From contig NC_133284.1 in assembly GCF_005239225.2 (NCBI RefSeq), positions 1,145,770-1,209,769 of the forward strand: a DNA stretch of 64,000 nucleotides, read 5' to 3'. The position numbers and the translations under genes were made by a program. The notes under the pieces are model-generated. The model was not told the origin of the DNA. It was given only the letters and a program-made list of their open reading frames with translations, and searched no databases. Each line of letters starts with the position of its first letter. The first letter of the stretch is position 1. Of the stretch, positions 1 through 12,300 are shown piece after piece. The DNA comes from Populus alba (Eukaryota; Streptophyta; Magnoliopsida; Malpighiales; Salicaceae).

Positions 1-37
<37 letters not shown>
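1..37. repeat. (TA)n microsatellite at window edge
   Basis: Uninterrupted TA dinucleotides run from the first base to about position 37. The array probably continues to the left of the window. Confidence 0.95.
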
Positions 38-39
<2 letters not shown>

Positions 40-2214
40 AAAAACAACAATGCGTAACCAACATCAATACAATTCTTCCTTGTAAAATCAGCCTCCTGGC
101 TGAAAACCTTAACCAGTATAGGTTACAAATAAATGAAAAGGACTTATTATTTAATTTTTTGATAAAAATTTTTAATCAAAACAATATCCTCTAATTTTTT
201 AAAAACAAGTTTGAAGAGATAAACTTAGTATGATATTTTAGTCTAGGATTTTCTTCGATCAATTCAACCAGGTTATTAAATCCAACATCCATTACTTAGC
301 TCGAGTAGCTCGAGTTAAATCGGATCAATCAAAACTGATATTGTTTTTTAAAAAAAAATTAAATCAAATTAAATTTTGATAGAATCATAATGTAATGAAT
401 CATTTTTTGTCAACTTTTTTTTAACACCTAACCCGGGCCCAACTGACAAATAGCACAACTACTAACCCAAGAAGATATCTTGGGGGCAAAAAACATAAAG
501 TGTATTTAGCATCCTTTTTTCTCGTGAGCTTTTTCTTTGCCAAGTAATATTAAGCAACCTAGTCTTTTTTTTACATTACTTCAGGCCCAAAGATCAAGAC
601 TTTGTTTGCCAACCAAACTAAGGTAACGCGGTCTACACAGAAGGGAAATAGCCATCAATTGAAGTAAGGCCAGCTCTGTAACCACACGAAGAGTGCATTT
701 GCTCTTTAGACAAAATTTAAAGGAAAAATCTTAGTCTTCTCATGCTGCTGTGATGTTTGAAAGATTCTTATGGAAATAATTAAAAGTATACTCTACTATA
801 GGACCCCTTGTATCCAAAGGAAAAAAAAAAACAAATCATGAAAGGTTGCTTCGTGGATTAGCCACGCATCTTGGAAGCTGGGTTTTCAAGGTTCAAGCAC
901 ACAGGAAACAAGGATTTGGCCTTTCCTTGATTTCAAAGATTAAGCAAGAAACCCACGGTTCTACACCATGAATGATGCCCCCACAAAAACTGTAAATGTT
1001 AATTACCTATCACTCGATCCATGTCTAGATTATAGACACATAAGCTAGCATAGCATGAGCATGAATTCTGTCAAGATTCGACAAATAACATAGTACTAAC
1101 AATGAACCTGATACGGCAGACAAACAGTTGCTGCCATCTTCTTGTCGGGTAAAGGAATGCAGGAACGCAGCTCAAGGCAGACGGTGAGAGACCAAAAGTG
1201 TCGAGCTGAATGTATCTTTGACTACAAACAACAATAAGCAATAACAGTTATTGGCATCAAAGTACAAGTTCAGCACTAATAAGCAAAGTTCGAAGAGCAA
1301 CACCCAACCAAATCTCCCAGCATTCTCAAATTGGAAACTGTAATCAGTCTCAGATGGGAAAGTTTTATTAGAATCTCCAACAGCTGGTTTTCTACTTCTA
1401 ATCATATCTGGAATCAGAAAGTAATAAACCTACCATCCACTATCACTCAATCATGTTAACTTTTTATGGCTACATGTCATAACAACCTGGGATTTCAGAG
1501 GGAGAAGTTCTTCAGGCTCAAAAGTTTCAGATCTCCTGAGAAAACCAAAGAAACAATAATAATAATAAAAAAAGGCCATTTAGTAATTAAGTACATAAAC
1601 ATGAACAAAATGGTAACAATTATAAAGGTACATGTGCACGGATCAGAACAGCTGGCCTCCCTTCCCTGCAATCAAGAATTGAAATAATACTAGAAAAGTA
1701 ATCACAACTATAGCAAGGATAATTTGGATAAAACATTCAGAGAGGCATTCCATGGAAAGGAAAAAAAAAAAAAAGCAAACGCGGTAGAAATGTTTATGGA
1801 ATTAGACAAAAGAAAAGCCAGAGTACATCATGGTTAGAGATTTACGCCACATGTTCCAGGTTAAATCCAGCTCAAAAGCCATAAAATGCAACATACAGAT
1901 TTATGCTTTTAACAGAACTAACATTCACACTAGCCCCCCATTACCCAAACCCTCCCACCCAAATACCACCCGCGGTAGCCTAAAAAGGACAACAAGATAC
2001 AACCTACTTCCTAGGTTTTGTAATCTGAACAAGGGAAAATTGGGGGATCAAAACAAATCCTCCCTTATTTCCTCCTTTCAGACCAACAAAACATAAAAGA
2101 GAAAAAAAAAATTAAACAAAATCTAAAAAGATCACATTTATCCTTTGTGCAAAGACATGAACATGATATACCATCTATTCAGAGAAGAGACTTACATTAA
2201 CGCGGGACAAAAGA
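38..2214. other. Intergenic DNA, no gene recognised
   Basis: Short open frames exist on both strands (for example 1466-1687 and 1830-2096 on plus, 1172-1405 on minus). None resembles a known protein, shows splice-supported extension or has biased composition. The stretch nearest 2214 is probably the 3' UTR and downstream flank of the minus-strand gene that follows. No RNA gene or complete transposon was seen. Confidence 0.5.
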
Positions 2215-2545
2215 TTAGTCACCATCGCCATTGCTCTTCTCCAAGGACACTTGATTATCATTAGAAGTGTCCTCCTTTGAAACCATTTTGTCTTGCACAA
2301 CCCTGTTGTCAGCAGTATCACCTTTAGACAGGCTCTTCTCCACCTTTGAAACCAGACGGTCTGGTAAAAGTTAGCTTTCCCTCTTCATCATTTGCTTGAT
2401 CAACCTTCACTGTTTCTGCATCAGTAGCTACAAAATCGTCTCCTTTTTCTACATCATTAACAAATCCACTACCCGCCTTCTCATCCTTAACCTCATGCTT
2501 CATGATAGCTTGATCATCAGTGCATTTTCTTCCATACAAACATCA
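2215..2545 (-). pseudogene. Frame-disturbed C-terminal continuation of the upstream gene
   Basis: Past the TGA TGA, reading on in other frames gives hydrophilic, acidic, coding-like sequence. One base out of frame, the residues SDDVCMEENA follow directly. In the original frame a ~65-residue stretch runs to about 2338 (it includes DEKAGSGFVNDVEKGDDF). Out of frame again, a Lys/Glu/Asp-rich tail (VSKVEKSLSKGDTADN, ending SNGDGD) reaches a TAA at 2217-2215. Composition matches the parent protein. So either the gene carries small indels that truncate it, or the sequence has base errors, or this is a diverged 3' UTR. I cannot separate these by eye. Confidence 0.5.
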
Positions 2546-3703
2546 TCACTCCCCTTCCTCCTTATCAACATTACCAACATTCCTCCCTACTCTCTCCATC
2601 TCCACCCACTTCATCACCTCCTCGTTACCGTCGTTAGCTACAGTATTCACACCAATATAAGATCCTCCATCACTCTCATTCTCAGAAACATTCTCCACAA
2701 CCTCCTCATTAACATCTTCCAAAACCATAGCACTACTGCTACTCTGACCATGCTGCTGATGGCTCTCCAAAAACTGCAACCTCATCCTCAAATCCCCTAA
2801 CTCACTCTCCATCAAAAACAACCTCTCTTTCAAAGTCAAATTCTCCTCTTCCAATTGCGCTATATGCGTGTCCTGATCATCAACCCTATTCTCCAAAACA
2901 TTATTATTATTATTATAAATATACTCCCCACCAACACCACCACCACTCGGATAAATCATCTCAAACCTACTCAAATCATGATCCAGTCTTCTTTCCACTT
3001 CCACATGCTCTTCCACATCACTCTCCTCATCATCCTCATCATCCTCACTCGCTTCATTTCCAGGGGATCTCAACCTAATCAACCCCTTCATCGATCCATA
3101 CCCATCAACACCCCACTCCTCTTTCGCCATATCACCTAACACCTCCCTCGAAGGCGAAAACATCGGAGTTGGCAACATTGCCGGAGTCACCGGACACGGA
3201 GAAACCAACGAAGCAATCCCACCAGATTTTTTCGCCCGGATAATAAACGACGTCGTATTCCTCGGCGCATAAGGCGCGAAGCGATTATTAAATTTCTTCT
3301 TTGGATGATAATATTTCCGCGCTTTCATTCTGTTTTGTGTTTGCAATTCATTCAAACTCGGTGGCTTATACCCTCCGCCACCGCCGCCACTAACACCACA
3401 AGATAAACCAGGGTTATTATTGGAATTTTCCATTCTTTTGTTGTTGTTGGCATTTTTACCCTTCCAGCTGCTGCTGTTGCTGCTGCTTCTAGGCTTTGAA
3501 GGAACAAAATTATTATTAAACTTCGACGGATTTTGAAACTTCTTGAAAGGTCTCTGGTTCATCATCATCATCATCAACGGCTGTGGTTGATTCATGGCTT
3601 GACTGTGACTCAACATCTGTAATTGAAGATGAATCGGCGGTGGCTGACCCATCAATTGCGGTGGCTGCTGATTCATGATTGACGGTGATGGCTGATCGTT
3701 CAT
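2546..3703 (-). CDS. Plant low-complexity acidic coiled-coil protein (385 aa open frame)
   Basis: An uninterrupted frame runs from the ATG at 3703-3701 to tandem TGA TGA at 2548-2543. The N-terminus (residues ~1-50) is rich in Pro, Gln and Met and includes MMMMM. Residues ~50-150 are basic and Asn/Ser/Gly-rich, with a Gly run. A compact block follows at ~150-215 (SFIIRAKKSGGIASL, then PTPMFSPSREVLGDMAKEEW) and looks like the conserved core. Next come an acidic patch (EASEDDEDDEESD) and a heptad-like segment (AQLEEENLTLKERLFLMESE) that should form a coiled coil at ~275-320. There is no signal peptide or membrane helix. I do not recognise the family by name. The composition suggests a nuclear or RNA/protein-scaffold role, which is inference only. 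A TATA box and telo-boxes lie upstream. The true C-terminus is uncertain because coding-like sequence continues past the stop in shifted frames. Confidence 0.8.
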   Translation of the reverse strand: MNDQPSPSIMNQQPPQLMGQPPPIHLQLQMLSHSQAMNQPQPLMMMMMNQRPFKKFQNPSKFNNNFVPSKPRSSSNSSSWKGKNANNNKRMENSNNNPGLSCGVSGGGGGGYKPPSLNELQTQNRMKARKYYHPKKKFNNRFAPYAPRNTTSFIIRAKKSGGIASLVSPCPVTPAMLPTPMFSPSREVLGDMAKEEWGVDGYGSMKGLIRLRSPGNEASEDDEDDEESDVEEHVEVERRLDHDLSRFEMIYPSGGGVGGEYIYNNNNNVLENRVDDQDTHIAQLEEENLTLKERLFLMESELGDLRMRLQFLESHQQHGQSSSSAMVLEDVNEEVVENVSENESDGGSYIGVNTVANDGNEEVMKWVEMERVGRNVGNVDKEEGE

Positions 3704-3708
3704 TATTC

Positions 3709-3853
3709 AAACCCTAAGACAAAAAAAAAAAAAAGAGGCTCGGTTTTGACGTACAAAAATCTTGATTAGCAAATTAGATTTGCAAGTAAGATCAATTCCC
3801 GTCTACTAAGAAGAAGAAGATGAGAAATTAAAGATCAGATCGAAAAACCCTAA
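3709..3853 (-). promoter_or_regulatory. Two telo-box motifs in the 5' leader region
   Basis: AAACCCTAA occurs on the plus strand at 3709-3717, just upstream of the ATG, and again at 3845-3853. Telo-boxes are common near transcription starts of plant genes active in dividing cells. Their role here is inferred from position only. Confidence 0.5.
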
Positions 3854-3985
3854 AAAGATAGGATTTTTTTTCGACTTTTTAAAGCTTCTTTAATTTGTTC
3901 TTAATTTTAGATCTAGAGAATTCCTGGTTAATTTTTTATTTTTAGGGCTGTGTTAATGTGTTAGCGGTGGGGTATATAGGGGCTG

Positions 3986-3993
3986 TTTATATA
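3986..3993 (-). promoter_or_regulatory. Putative TATA box of the coiled-coil gene
   Basis: The minus strand reads TATATAAA here, about 285 bp upstream of the ATG at 3703, in an otherwise GC-richer stretch. Spacing leaves room for a 5' UTR of roughly 250 nt. Confidence 0.5.
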
Positions 3994-4499
3994 GGGATAA
4001 AGGAGATTTATGGCGGTTGGATTTGGGGGTTTTTTAATGGACGGTGGAGATGAAAGGACGTGTCGGTTTGAAAGGGTTTTGATTTGACTGCTTGAAGGCG
4101 ATAAGTAGGGAAATTGCAAACTAGTCTTTGTTTTCTATGGGCTTAGGGTTTGGTTTATGAGATATTGAATATTTGAAGGGACTCTGCAACTTGGTCCTTC
4201 AGAGTTTTTGTATTTAATAACCATTGTAGAAGTACTTCTATGTTTCTTTTTGAAAGAATTTTGGGTTTTGGATATTAATCTAAAACAATCCCTTTCAAAT
4301 TAGTATTTTCAATACTATTAATATGAATAAATAGCATTACTTGAACATTATGAGCTACTCAATGTTAGAGTTTTTTTTATTTAATAGCAAATTGTACTCT
4401 TGATTTATTTTTTACTGGATAATTGTTTGCATTATGTTGCAAGTTGAATAAAAAAAATTCAAAGCAAATATAATATCTAGAATGATATTTTAAAAAAAT

Positions 4500-5440
4500 A
4501 TTAAAATGATAACATGTTATATCGACTTGGATTAACTCAGATTAATTAACCTGTCAAATCTGTTATCCAAATCATGAGGTCATAATAATCCTATTAAAAG
4601 CAAATTAAAAAAAATATTAAACTCAATTCTCAATCAACCCAATATTAAAGGGTGAAAATTAAAACAAAATTCAATTAAAAAAAGAGTCAAATCAACTCGG
4701 TTAATCTATCAGACATAGATCATGAAATGAGGAAAATCTTAAAGAAAGAAAATCAAAATAAATTATAAAACTCAATTATCAATCAATCCAATATTTAATG
4801 GTGAAATTAAAAAAAATCATCTCATTCAATCGACCAACTTGTGACTCGGGTTATGAGACTGAGATAATATCATCAATTGCAAACCAAAACAAATTATGAA
4901 GCCTAATTCTCAATTAACTTAATATTGAATGATGAACTTCAATAAAATTCAACTAAAAAAAAAACAATAAAAACCCAAGTCAGCTGACCTAACCTATGAC
5001 TCAAGCCATAATACCGTGATAACCACTTAGAAAGCAAATAAAAAAATTATAAATTTTAATTCCTAATGAACTCTAATTTTCAAGGATTACATTGAAAAAA
5101 AATAAAAAAAAACATATGGCGTAAACTTGGGTTAATTTACCAAACTCATGGCAGAAGACTGTGATAACTACATAGAAAGCAATTCAAAAAACAATTATAG
5201 AGTCTAATTCTCAATCAATCTAATATTAAAGGATAAAATTAAAAAAAAATAGATAAAAAAAACAACTCGAGTCAACACGACTATAACTCGTAAAATTCAT
5301 AACCCGAATTATGAGACTAGAATAACTTAATAGAAAGAAAATCAAAACAAATTATGAAGCTCTATACCCTATAAATTCAATATTGAAAGATAAAATTAAA
5401 AAAAAAAATACCTAAAAAATTTAAGAATCAAAGTGAAAAA
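4500..5440. repeat. Degenerate ~150-bp tandem repeat array
   Basis: The landmark CAATCAACCCAATATTAAAG and its variants recur near 4631, 4780, 4911, 5061, 5211 and 5371, giving a spacing of about 130-155 bp. Each unit also carries a variant of AACTCG...TTATGAGACTGAGATAA followed by AGAAAGCAAA. About six diverged units are visible. No coding sequence was seen. The unit is minisatellite-like and may be part of a longer dispersed plant repeat. Confidence 0.75.
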
Positions 5441-5827
5441 AAACTTGGCTTTTCATTGTTTATTGCTATAATGCTATGGTGAAAAGCTAAACACTTTTAA
5501 TATATGTTAATATATTAAAATTAATTTCGTCTTTCTTTTATTGTGTTTAAATAAATTGTTTATGTATTAATTTAAGGAATAATTATGTGTGAAGCATAGA
5601 AGAGTGCATCTTATTAAGCAAGTTAACCCTTTTGAATTTTAGATTTAAAGTTAGTTAATAGATACCGATTATTTAAACTGATCATGTAAAATTCTTTTTT
5701 GGGAGAAGGGAATACAAAGAGGGAAAGAATGGAATGAGTGAAAATTAAGAGAGAGAAAAGTAACATACTTTCATGGTGGTGATACTTAGAGGTGGCTTGG
5801 GTGGTAAGCAAGGAGGGAAATGACATG

Positions 5828-5831
<4 letters not shown>

Positions 5832-5884
<53 letters not shown>
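5832..5884. repeat. (TA)n microsatellite
   Basis: About 26 uninterrupted TA units between the repeat array and unremarkable AT-rich DNA. Confidence 0.95.
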
Positions 5885-5888
<4 letters not shown>

Positions 5889-7431
5889 ATGTTTTAGAAT
5901 AAAGATAATAAAAATAATACGGTGAAGATATAAAAATAAATATTAATAAGATAATTTGATATAAATTTTTATGTTTTCAGAATAAAAACATATAAATATT
6001 TTTTTTTATTGTAAAACAGTAATCAAATGTTTACGAAGAAGGGAATAAGTACTATTTCTCACTTCTGTTCTTGTTCCCAGCTTACAATGAGGAAGATCGT
6101 GTGATGATTTTTGTAGGCTTTTCAATAAACCTTATGATATACCTGTCGGTCTAAAGATTAAACCCCAGATTTTCTTTTTTTGCCTCAATATTCCCCGTAT
6201 ATATTCTAACCAAAGATAATCACCTAACCTTAAACGGCATCTAACCTAATCTCTGCAACAAGCAACGATATTTTATGATAAACACCTAACCTTCATTCCA
6301 GTTTGTTATAGCACTCAAAAGATTTTTTTTTTTTTTTTTTTTTTTTATCAAATATCGTCTTTCAATAAATACATGCCACGACCCTGTAAAGAAACAACAG
6401 AACCTTGTTACACTGACAAAATATTCTAATAAAGTAGGAGTTTATTGTACAGATCAAATCTAGATTTAAAATCTAGATATGAATTGCTAACATTCTAAGA
6501 AACAAAGGAAGGAAATAAAATGGAGAACCAGGGAGATGAAGGGCTGCCATTGGTGAATTATTTTTTTTAAGAGAACTCAGAGGGAGGAAAGAGAGAAAAC
6601 TTGACTACGGCGTATATACGAGTATATACTGGTATACCACACGAAAGAAATACTACGACACTGAGTACCATATAAAATGCTCTTGCTAGTTGAAAACGAT
6701 GCTTTAGATCTGTGTGATAAAGTGTCCATTTAACGAACTCTTGGGCACAAAAGATTCAAGTGTGAGTGAACTCATCAATGAAAAGGGCTCTTTGTGCTTC
6801 AGTAGGTTGAGAGATGTGGTGGAATCCATTGCACTGCATGCGTTCGTGGTTGCTGATGAGCGAGCTTCTAAGAAACCACAGAGAGGAGGAAACAAGAACA
6901 CCAGCATCTCGTAAAGGGAGGAGCCATTGATTCTCGTCTTTTTCTCGCTTATTATCTGTTTTGACCCTTTCTATCGTAGTTGTTAAATTTGATTAATTCT
7001 CGTGAGTTTGGTCTAAGAGATTTATGACTTTCAAACTTAATTTGGAATGAGTTTTGAATTGAATTGAAAAGTAAGAAATTGACCTGGCCAAGTAAATTTC
7101 AAGAAAAATTCGAGGAAAAGCTGGCGCATGAAAAATCTTATTGAAGATTCTCAATCAATTCTCACACAATTTACGACATGTATAGAATTATAATTAATTG
7201 TTCAACCTATGAGTGAAAGCGAAATTCTAGAAAAAAAGATACTGGGTTAGATTTTACGAAAAAGCAGGTGGTGAATATAGTGGCCATCAATCCAATCCAA
7301 TCCCATCTGGTTGAGTAAGAATCACAGAAATGGGATAGTATTTAGTATCTAATCAACCCTCAAACCTTAATATTCTTTTTCTGTCAATGTCACTCACGTG
7401 AACATCTTCAGGTCACACCACGAGACTATGC
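5885..7431. other. Intergenic DNA, no gene recognised
   Basis: AT-rich, with a T homopolymer near 6320-6346. Overlapping 66-67-codon frames at 6704-6914 on both strands show no family likeness and look like chance. No tRNA or other RNA gene seen. Confidence 0.5.
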
Positions 7432-7880
7432 ATGATAAGATTAGAAGAAGAACGGTATATAAAAGAATGGGAATCTCCAACCAGTTCTTCAAAACGACCG
7501 TGCATATATAATCCTAAGAGATGGGTGCCTCTGGCTGTCTTTAGCACATGGCGGCACAACATCCGTTGCCACCGTGTGTTCTTGAAGCTAAAGCCATACA
7601 AGAAAGGTAGTGTGGCCTTGAGGAAGAATTTTAAACTTAATCCTAGGTATTACAGACCATATCAAATTAGCAGGAAGAAGATTGGGGCAGTAGCTAATGT
7701 ACTGAAATTGCCTGAGAGAAGAAGTGGTGTCCTCTAGATTACCAGTAATAGATGGAGGAAGGATGGAAGTTCTTCCTGTTACAGTGTTGGATAGGAATAG
7801 AGTAGCAGCAGCTGGCTTGATTCAAGAGGGGAGTGCTGTTACAACCTTCAGGGGAAGAACAAGAGCTACACATTAATAGT
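7432..7880 (+). mobile_element. Decayed Ty3/gypsy pol C-terminal remnant
   Basis: The plus strand encodes VFLKLKPYKKGSVALRKNFK then LNPRYYRPYQISRKKIGAVA. This is the end of a gypsy integrase, whose usual form is VFLKLQPYRQ.S.A.R...KL...Y.GPYQI..KIG.VAY.L.LP. After a stop near 7735, further sequence (LPVIDGGRMEVLPVTVLDR) matches the post-integrase tail. No protease, reverse transcriptase or LTR pair was found next to it, so this is a truncated, dead fragment. The upstream ~140 bp does not match the family. Confidence 0.75.
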
Positions 7881-7946
7881 GTGGTGGTTAATTGACAGTG
7901 AAGAGGCTGTTAATGACAGTAACTGTTAGTACATGAATATGAATAA

Positions 7947-8662
7947 GACCTGTTTGTTTGCTGCTGGAAAATATATTTTTTTAAAAAAAGTGAATTCTAA
8001 AAATGAATTCTAAAAAAATAAATTATTTTTTTATATTTGGTAACTAAAAAATAAATTGAAAAATACTTTCTAGTGTTTGGTTGTATCATGAAAAATAAGC
8101 TAGAAAATAAATTATTAATATTTTTTTTTTTCAAGTTTATTAAAATAATAAGAATCAAATCTTACAAATTAAAAAGTTGAATGAGAATAAAAATTGAAAA
8201 AACATATAATTTCATAAATTATCTCAAATAAAATTAATAATAATCAAAATAACAAAGATCAAATCTAAAAAATAAAGAAATTAAAATAATAATAATTAAC
8301 ATTTCATAAATTATTTCAAATAAAATAAGTAACAATCAAAAGAATAAGAATCAAATTTAGTAGATAAAAAATTTCAATTAAAAAATAATAAAAGAAAAGC
8401 AAATAACAATTATAAAAATAAAGATCAAAATTAATATAAAAATTAAATTTAAAGGGATGAAATTAAAAAATAAATATTCAAAACAAAATATATACATCAA
8501 TCAAAAATTTAAATACTAAATTTAATATAATCAGCAAATAATAATATTTCTAAATTTTCCACAACTTCCGGTCAAGACAAATTTTTTTATCTAGAAAGTA
8601 TTTTTTATTGACCGAAAAGTATTAACCATTGATCAATTTTTTTTTATGACAAACAAACACAG
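7947..8662. mobile_element. MITE-like AT-rich element
   Basis: The left end reads GACCTGTTTGTTTGC after TAA, and the right end contains GACAAACAAACACAG, its rough inverted complement. Internal text such as TTTGGTAACTAAAAAATAAA and AGTGTTTGGTTGTAT is like the 21187-22061 element, so the two may be related. It has no coding sequence. Ends are diverged and the target duplication is not certain. Confidence 0.5.
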
Positions 8663-9060
8663 AAAAATTTAAAAATTAATTTTTCAAAAATCACTTCCTA
8701 AAAACAAGCAAATGAAAAAGTTTGTTAAATGAAGGTCTGGTGATGTATATAAAGCCCATATGGAGATTGCGTGAGATACAGGTAATAACAGGGGAATTCT
8801 TTTTCTATCTTCTCTTCCTATTCTGTTCATTCCTTTTCCTTCTTCTATTTCATGAATCTTGCTAGGGTTAGGCTTAACATTCACTAAGCGACCCACAAGT
8901 TAACACAAACCCTTAATTAGGTGCATCCCGATATCAAACCATGCTCCAATCTAGTGCTATTTGATAAAATAAAAGAAAAAAAAATGCAAAGAGAAAAACA
9001 GAGTGAACTACTTGCTTGTGTGCTTATTAAGTAGAAGAATGTGCCAATTTGAACTTAAAT

Positions 9061-9092
<32 letters not shown>

Positions 9093-9392
9093 GGGTAATC
9101 AACAGCAATATACCACTGCTAAGATGGAATTAACAATCAATAGGGTTTTTCAGATTAGCCACTAAAGCACAAAATTTACGTGTTCAATCGGTTGAAAATT
9201 TTAGCTGAATATGTATACACATAACTAACCACAAACTGCGCAATGTTGTCCCCACGGAATCTAATATACAACAAATGCTACATTGCTATTCACGTAGCTA
9301 AAATGTAACCTAACTGGTTTGCTGCTATCACAGAGATATAGTAAGATCAAACCGATACTACTCGAAAAACAAAACTCTCCTTTAGCTGTTCA
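8663..9392. other. 3' flank / probable 3' UTR of CALS10, with (TAA)n
   Basis: This lies just downstream (minus sense) of the callose synthase stop at 9395-9393. A (TAA)n microsatellite of about ten units sits at 9062-9091. No gene was seen. The proximal part is expected to hold the 3' UTR and poly(A) site, whose position I cannot fix. Confidence 0.5.
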
Positions 9393-12300
9393 TCATATCC
9401 CAGTATTGGGGTTGTTACCAGCAAGAATGAGAGAAATTTCCAGTCCTCGGCTGAAGGCCTGGTTGAACATGAGCCGGGTTTGGAAGGTTGAAACGAATGG
9501 AAACCAAGAAAAGAATGCTATTGGGATGAAGATCAGCATCCCCATCCCAGCATCGTATAGGCGGGCAATTGAACGGATGGATTTCCATAATCCCATCCGT
9601 TTAATTACAGGTTTCCAAGCAGATGCAATCTAAAGAGAGAGAGAGAGAGAAATTATAATCTTAAACAATGAGAGAAACAGGGAAGAATTGCATAAAAGAT
9701 ATACATAATAAACAATGTTCACAAACAAACCAGTTAAAGACAAACTACTTGTCCATGTTCTCCGCTCCCTCTTCCTTCTCTCTCAAGTTCGTACCGTATT
9801 GAATTAATTCAGGATGTCTATTATGATGTTTGATGCAGCACCCAAAAGCCCTTACATTCTTTTGTGTTTGATAGCATGGGATTGTTTTTCCAGATATGAA
9901 CAACATGCGTAACTCATCTTACAGCAAGCAGTTTCATTGTTCTAGCATGACCACTCCGTGCTTATTCACTCTCACTTTTTTATTTTATTTTTTCATTTTG
10001 TGCCCCACCCCCCTGATAATTCTCACAAAGACAATTCATGAGAAAATAAAAGTTGACTAAATAGCCTACATGTATCTGATAAGATGTTTTTCTTTCCAAA
10101 GTTTTCGATGTTCACAGATTTACACAAGAAATAATCTGTCCTTGATGTTAAGCTCGCATATATCAAGATTACAGCACAGCAAAAGCAGCGACAAGAGTAG
10201 TTCAGAATTTCATCACTGGAGCATATGGAAATTTTTCTACTTGTGCTTCCAGGAAAGAAGATGAGTAAAGATAAGAATTAAAAGAAGAATGAAAAAGGTG
10301 ATTCAGAAAACTCACGGATAAAATTCCCCATATAGTGGGAATAAATGCTAAGATGCTCGCAAATATGTCACTCACTGACAATTCTGTAAGCGCAACTGCA
10401 ATAACTATACCAGCCAAAGCTAACATGAAGGAGACACCTTGTACAAAGCGCAACAAAAGTTGGAAATTGACAGAGACCTTCTGACTGAAAGTGAACACCT
10501 GTAATCAAAAGGTAAAGATGAATTGAATTACAAACAACATGACAAGCAAGTCTCATAATTAAAAGTACATAATTTGTGGCTGTGCAGCAATACTGCTCAC
10601 CTTGAAAAGAATTATAAGGACAGCTAGCACAATCCATGAGAAGCCATACACCTAAGATACATCAAAAAGTGATTTCCCAAGAATAAGCAATGCATGTTAG
10701 ATCAATGAATCTTATTTCATTTGGAGGACGAAACATATGAGGGGTAAAACTGCATTAAGAGGCAAAATAGCCTTTCAGAAGCCAAAGCATGTCCTGCATA
10801 AAGAGACATTTTAAGAGATGTATTACCGTTAATGATGTATCACTTCCTTGTATATGAAGCTTGTATACAACACCATACTGGAAGATAAAGAATCTTAGAC
10901 TCAAAAGAGTCTCCATTATCCTCCCACTCAAAGTCCGAATATGTGCCTGTAAGATATTTTGAGGTCATTAACATGAAACAAGGTGAAATGCAAAAAAATA
11001 GAACATGCTAAATAAAAAGTGAAACATACAAGACTTGCATGGTTAAAGAAGATTTAAGTCACTTCAAGTAGTTTGGTAAAAGCTTGCTAAGTTGACCAAA
11101 TTGCCCAACATCAACTGGACCATGTGTTCTGTACAATTGCTTTACTATTTTGACAAAAAAATAAATGGAATTAATTCTGGAATCTGGATTAACATGAAAC
11201 AGCACTAAGAGCATTTTCACGATACTTTGATTAGAGCATAAAACAATACTGCTCGGTGTAGTCAAAAGCTAGCCAAGTGCTCACCCAGGTCTTAGATGAG
11301 AAGCTTTACCAGCATGTTCCCAATCAATTACGAGAGTAGCTTTACCAATGTGTTCGCAATCTTAAAGAAATGGAGCTTGTTTCTTTATTGCTCAGTTAGT
11401 TTTTGCTAAAAATATTCATTTCACGGATATCTGAACATTGCAATATCAACCAAAAGTTACAATCAAGTTTAGGTATTTTTGTTGCAGCTTTCCTTAGTTT
11501 TGCTAATTCTCCATATAGTTTATATCCCAGTTTTCTCCTCTCAGAATCTTGTAGGGCTGAAGCTTCTCTTATCCCCCCTTCTCTCCCTACTATGCATCCC
11601 AGTATTCTATCTTTGCACAGCCTAACAACTAGACAATATTATAGAAACAATTATACATAGCTGGAATCAAATGGATACTTGATGCTGCCCCTTATTTTCA
11701 TTTATAGGGTATGCCAATGAACATCTGATAATGGCCAATGGTACCACTGAACCAAGGAGAGTCACTGTTAAATGCATGCATAGGAGTGGAGATTCTTTAG
11801 GGGAATTGGAGTGAAATTTCCCCTATGCATTTATTGAAAACATGAAAAAGGGAAAAACAAAGACATGTACAAAGAACAAAAGCAATACCAATTCTTCATC
11901 CCACCAAGCCTCCCAACTTTCTTGTCCCTTAACCCCAATTCCACCTCTGTAAAAAAGCCAATTTGTCCAATCCCTGAAGTCCTCCACTGTCCTAAAAGTT
12001 CAGCATTAAGGGTTACTCAACAAGGTGGCCAAAAAATACCCATAAATAAACATAAGAAACAGTGCTTACTTTTGCCACTCAAATCCAGATGGATTGAACA
12101 AATAGGGAGCAAAAAGCCAAGATAGAGCCATAAACCAACTGCTGACTGTAAGAAGAATGTAAGATAATGCACCGCCTTCATTATACCCGTATGCAAGGTA
12201 CACGACCAGCAAAAGCACAACTTCTAGTCTGAAGATAAGAGGACAATCAAATGATTATTGCAGCTCAAGCATGCTCGCGCGCGCGCGCAGAGAGAGAGAG

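Noticed and set aside
840..1000. Possible second SINE (GGTTCAAGC B-box-like motif)
   Set aside because: No convincing A box, tail or target duplication could be found.
2396..3139. Plus-strand frames opposite the coiled-coil gene
   Set aside because: They are Ile/His/Pro/Thr-rich shadows of the minus-strand reading frame, which has the coherent protein.
4500..5440. CRISPR-like array
   Set aside because: Repeats are degenerate with no short conserved repeat and unique spacer pattern, and the DNA is plant nuclear.
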